Of a stretch of 6,869 nucleotides of DNA, positions 6,103 through 6,869 are shown piece by piece. The stretch comes from Nitrosomonas sp. (GTDB lineage Bacteria > Pseudomonadota > Gammaproteobacteria > Burkholderiales > Nitrosomonadaceae). The position numbers and the translations under genes are program-made. Position 1 is the stretch's first letter. The number at the start of each line of letters is the position of its first letter. The stretch covers positions 1 to 6,869 of the forward strand of contig JAOULU010000090.1 in assembly GCA_029881855.1 (NCBI GenBank), in the 5' to 3' direction. Under the pieces are notes generated by a model that was given only the letters and a program-made list of their open reading frames with translations, was not told where the DNA came from and made no database searches.

Positions 6103-6103
6103 T

Positions 6104-6869
6104 ATGTTTGCAAGTAGATTTGGAGCTCGTACCCTGATTGCAATTGTTCACGATTTTTTTGCTGTGATAGCAGCATGGTGGTTGGCCTATTTATTTCGTT
6201 TTGATTTCAAAATTCCTCACGTAGATTTCACGTCGCTTGTAGAAGCACTGCTTTGGATTGCGCCTATTCATGCAGGTGTTTTCTTGTCGTTAGGTTTGTA
6301 TCGTGGTCTATGGCGTTATGCTAGTTTGCCTGACTTAAGGCGTATTTTTATTGCGGTATTATTGAGTGGGGCAATGGTCTCGTTGATGATACCAATGCTT
6401 GGGCTGACGAATGAAATACCCTTATCAGTAGTATTTCTGGCGCCAATGTTGTTATTGTTAATCATGGGTGGTAGTCGTCTGATTTATCGTGCCTGGAAAG
6501 AGCGTCGTTCATATAGTCTGGAAAATTATGAAGGCAAATTGGTGCTGATAATAGGTGCGGGTAGTACGGCAGTTAGTTTGGTTAAAGAGCTGTCTGGTAG
6601 TAATGACTGGCATGTAGTTGGCATGTTGGATGATGATCCAAGAAAACTGGGTACACGACTACAGGGTATACGAGTACTGGGTGTTATTGATGACTTGCCG
6701 CAATGGGTGCGTAAGCTTAATGTGGGTCATGTCATTATTGCTATTCCATCTGTTCCACGTCAGATACATCGCCATGCACTCGAAATGTGTTCGGAATTAG
6801 GTGTAAAGGCTATGACTGTGCCCTCATATGTTGATCTGATCAGTGGTAGAACAACGGTGTCACAAATAC
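6104..6869 (+). CDS. FlaA1/CapD-family membrane nucleotide-sugar dehydratase, N-terminal part (3' end outside window)
   Basis: The 255 codons visible run off the window; full relatives have about 600-650 residues. The family (WbpM, PglF, CapD) converts UDP-GlcNAc to a 4-keto-6-deoxy sugar, the first step to QuiNAc, FucNAc or bacillosamine, at the inner membrane. Four membrane spans are visible (about 10-31, 48-66, 79-98, 105-123), with the family motif LYRGLWRYASLPDL at 65-78. Then comes the first Rossmann domain: VLIIGAGSTA (147-156), VVGMLDDDPRKLG (171-183) and HVIIAIPS (209-216). The second Rossmann domain, with the catalytic residues, lies beyond the edge, so activity cannot be judged. 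The start ATG follows AGGAG by five bases and is two bases after the preceding stop. It probably supplies the modified UDP-sugar that the upstream transferase loads on undecaprenyl phosphate; that pairing is inferred from neighbourhood. Confidence 0.92.
   Translation, partial: MFASRFGARTLIAIVHDFFAVIAAWWLAYLFRFDFKIPHVDFTSLVEALLWIAPIHAGVFLSLGLYRGLWRYASLPDLRRIFIAVLLSGAMVSLMIPMLGLTNEIPLSVVFLAPMLLLLIMGGSRLIYRAWKERRSYSLENYEGKLVLIIGAGSTAVSLVKELSGSNDWHVVGMLDDDPRKLGTRLQGIRVLGVIDDLPQWVRKLNVGHVIIAIPSVPRQIHRHALEMCSELGVKAMTVPSYVDLISGRTTVSQI

Overview
The window reads as a Gram-negative bacterial chromosome, most likely beta- or gammaproteobacterial. This is inferred from protein style (an initiating WecA-like sugar-phosphate transferase followed by a FlaA1/CapD-type membrane dehydratase), the AT-leaning base composition and Shine-Dalgarno-led genes. 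No rRNA, tRNA, IS element, CRISPR array or phage gene was recognised.

Layout. Positions 1-564 hold the C-terminal half of an L-alanine dehydrogenase, entering from the left and closed by a clear intrinsic terminator (623-660). Positions 565-1219 contain no intact gene. On the minus strand, however, 672-964 looks like the broken gene of a small secreted cysteine-rich peptide: a signal-peptide-like stretch and an eight-cysteine stretch lie in two frames, and one extra base in a G run would join them. Positions 1220-3364 (minus) encode a 714-residue fusion of a D-amino-acid-oxidase-type flavoprotein with a C-terminal ATP-grasp / L-amino-acid-ligase-like module. That module appears to lack its whole ATP-binding lobe. 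A 406-base divergent intergenic region with a perfect 16-base palindrome follows. Positions 3771-4988 (plus) encode a class V PLP aminotransferase of the alanine/serine-glyoxylate type. After a short gap with a hairpin and a candidate promoter, a polysaccharide operon begins: a polyprenyl-phosphate sugar-1-phosphate transferase (5110-6102) and a nucleotide-sugar dehydratase of the FlaA1/CapD family (6104 onward, cut by the window edge).

How the genes may work together. The left two thirds is about amino acids and 2-oxo acids. Alanine dehydrogenase interconverts alanine and pyruvate, a DAO-type enzyme would turn an amino acid into its oxo acid, and the aminotransferase moves amino groups between alanine or serine and glyoxylate. 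A linked alanine/glycine/glyoxylate loop is plausible but only inferred from neighbourhood. The right third starts an unrelated surface-polysaccharide block: one enzyme primes the undecaprenyl carrier and the other prepares a modified UDP-sugar.

The most notable items are the oxidase fused to a lobe-less ligase module and the frameshifted cysteine-rich secreted peptide.
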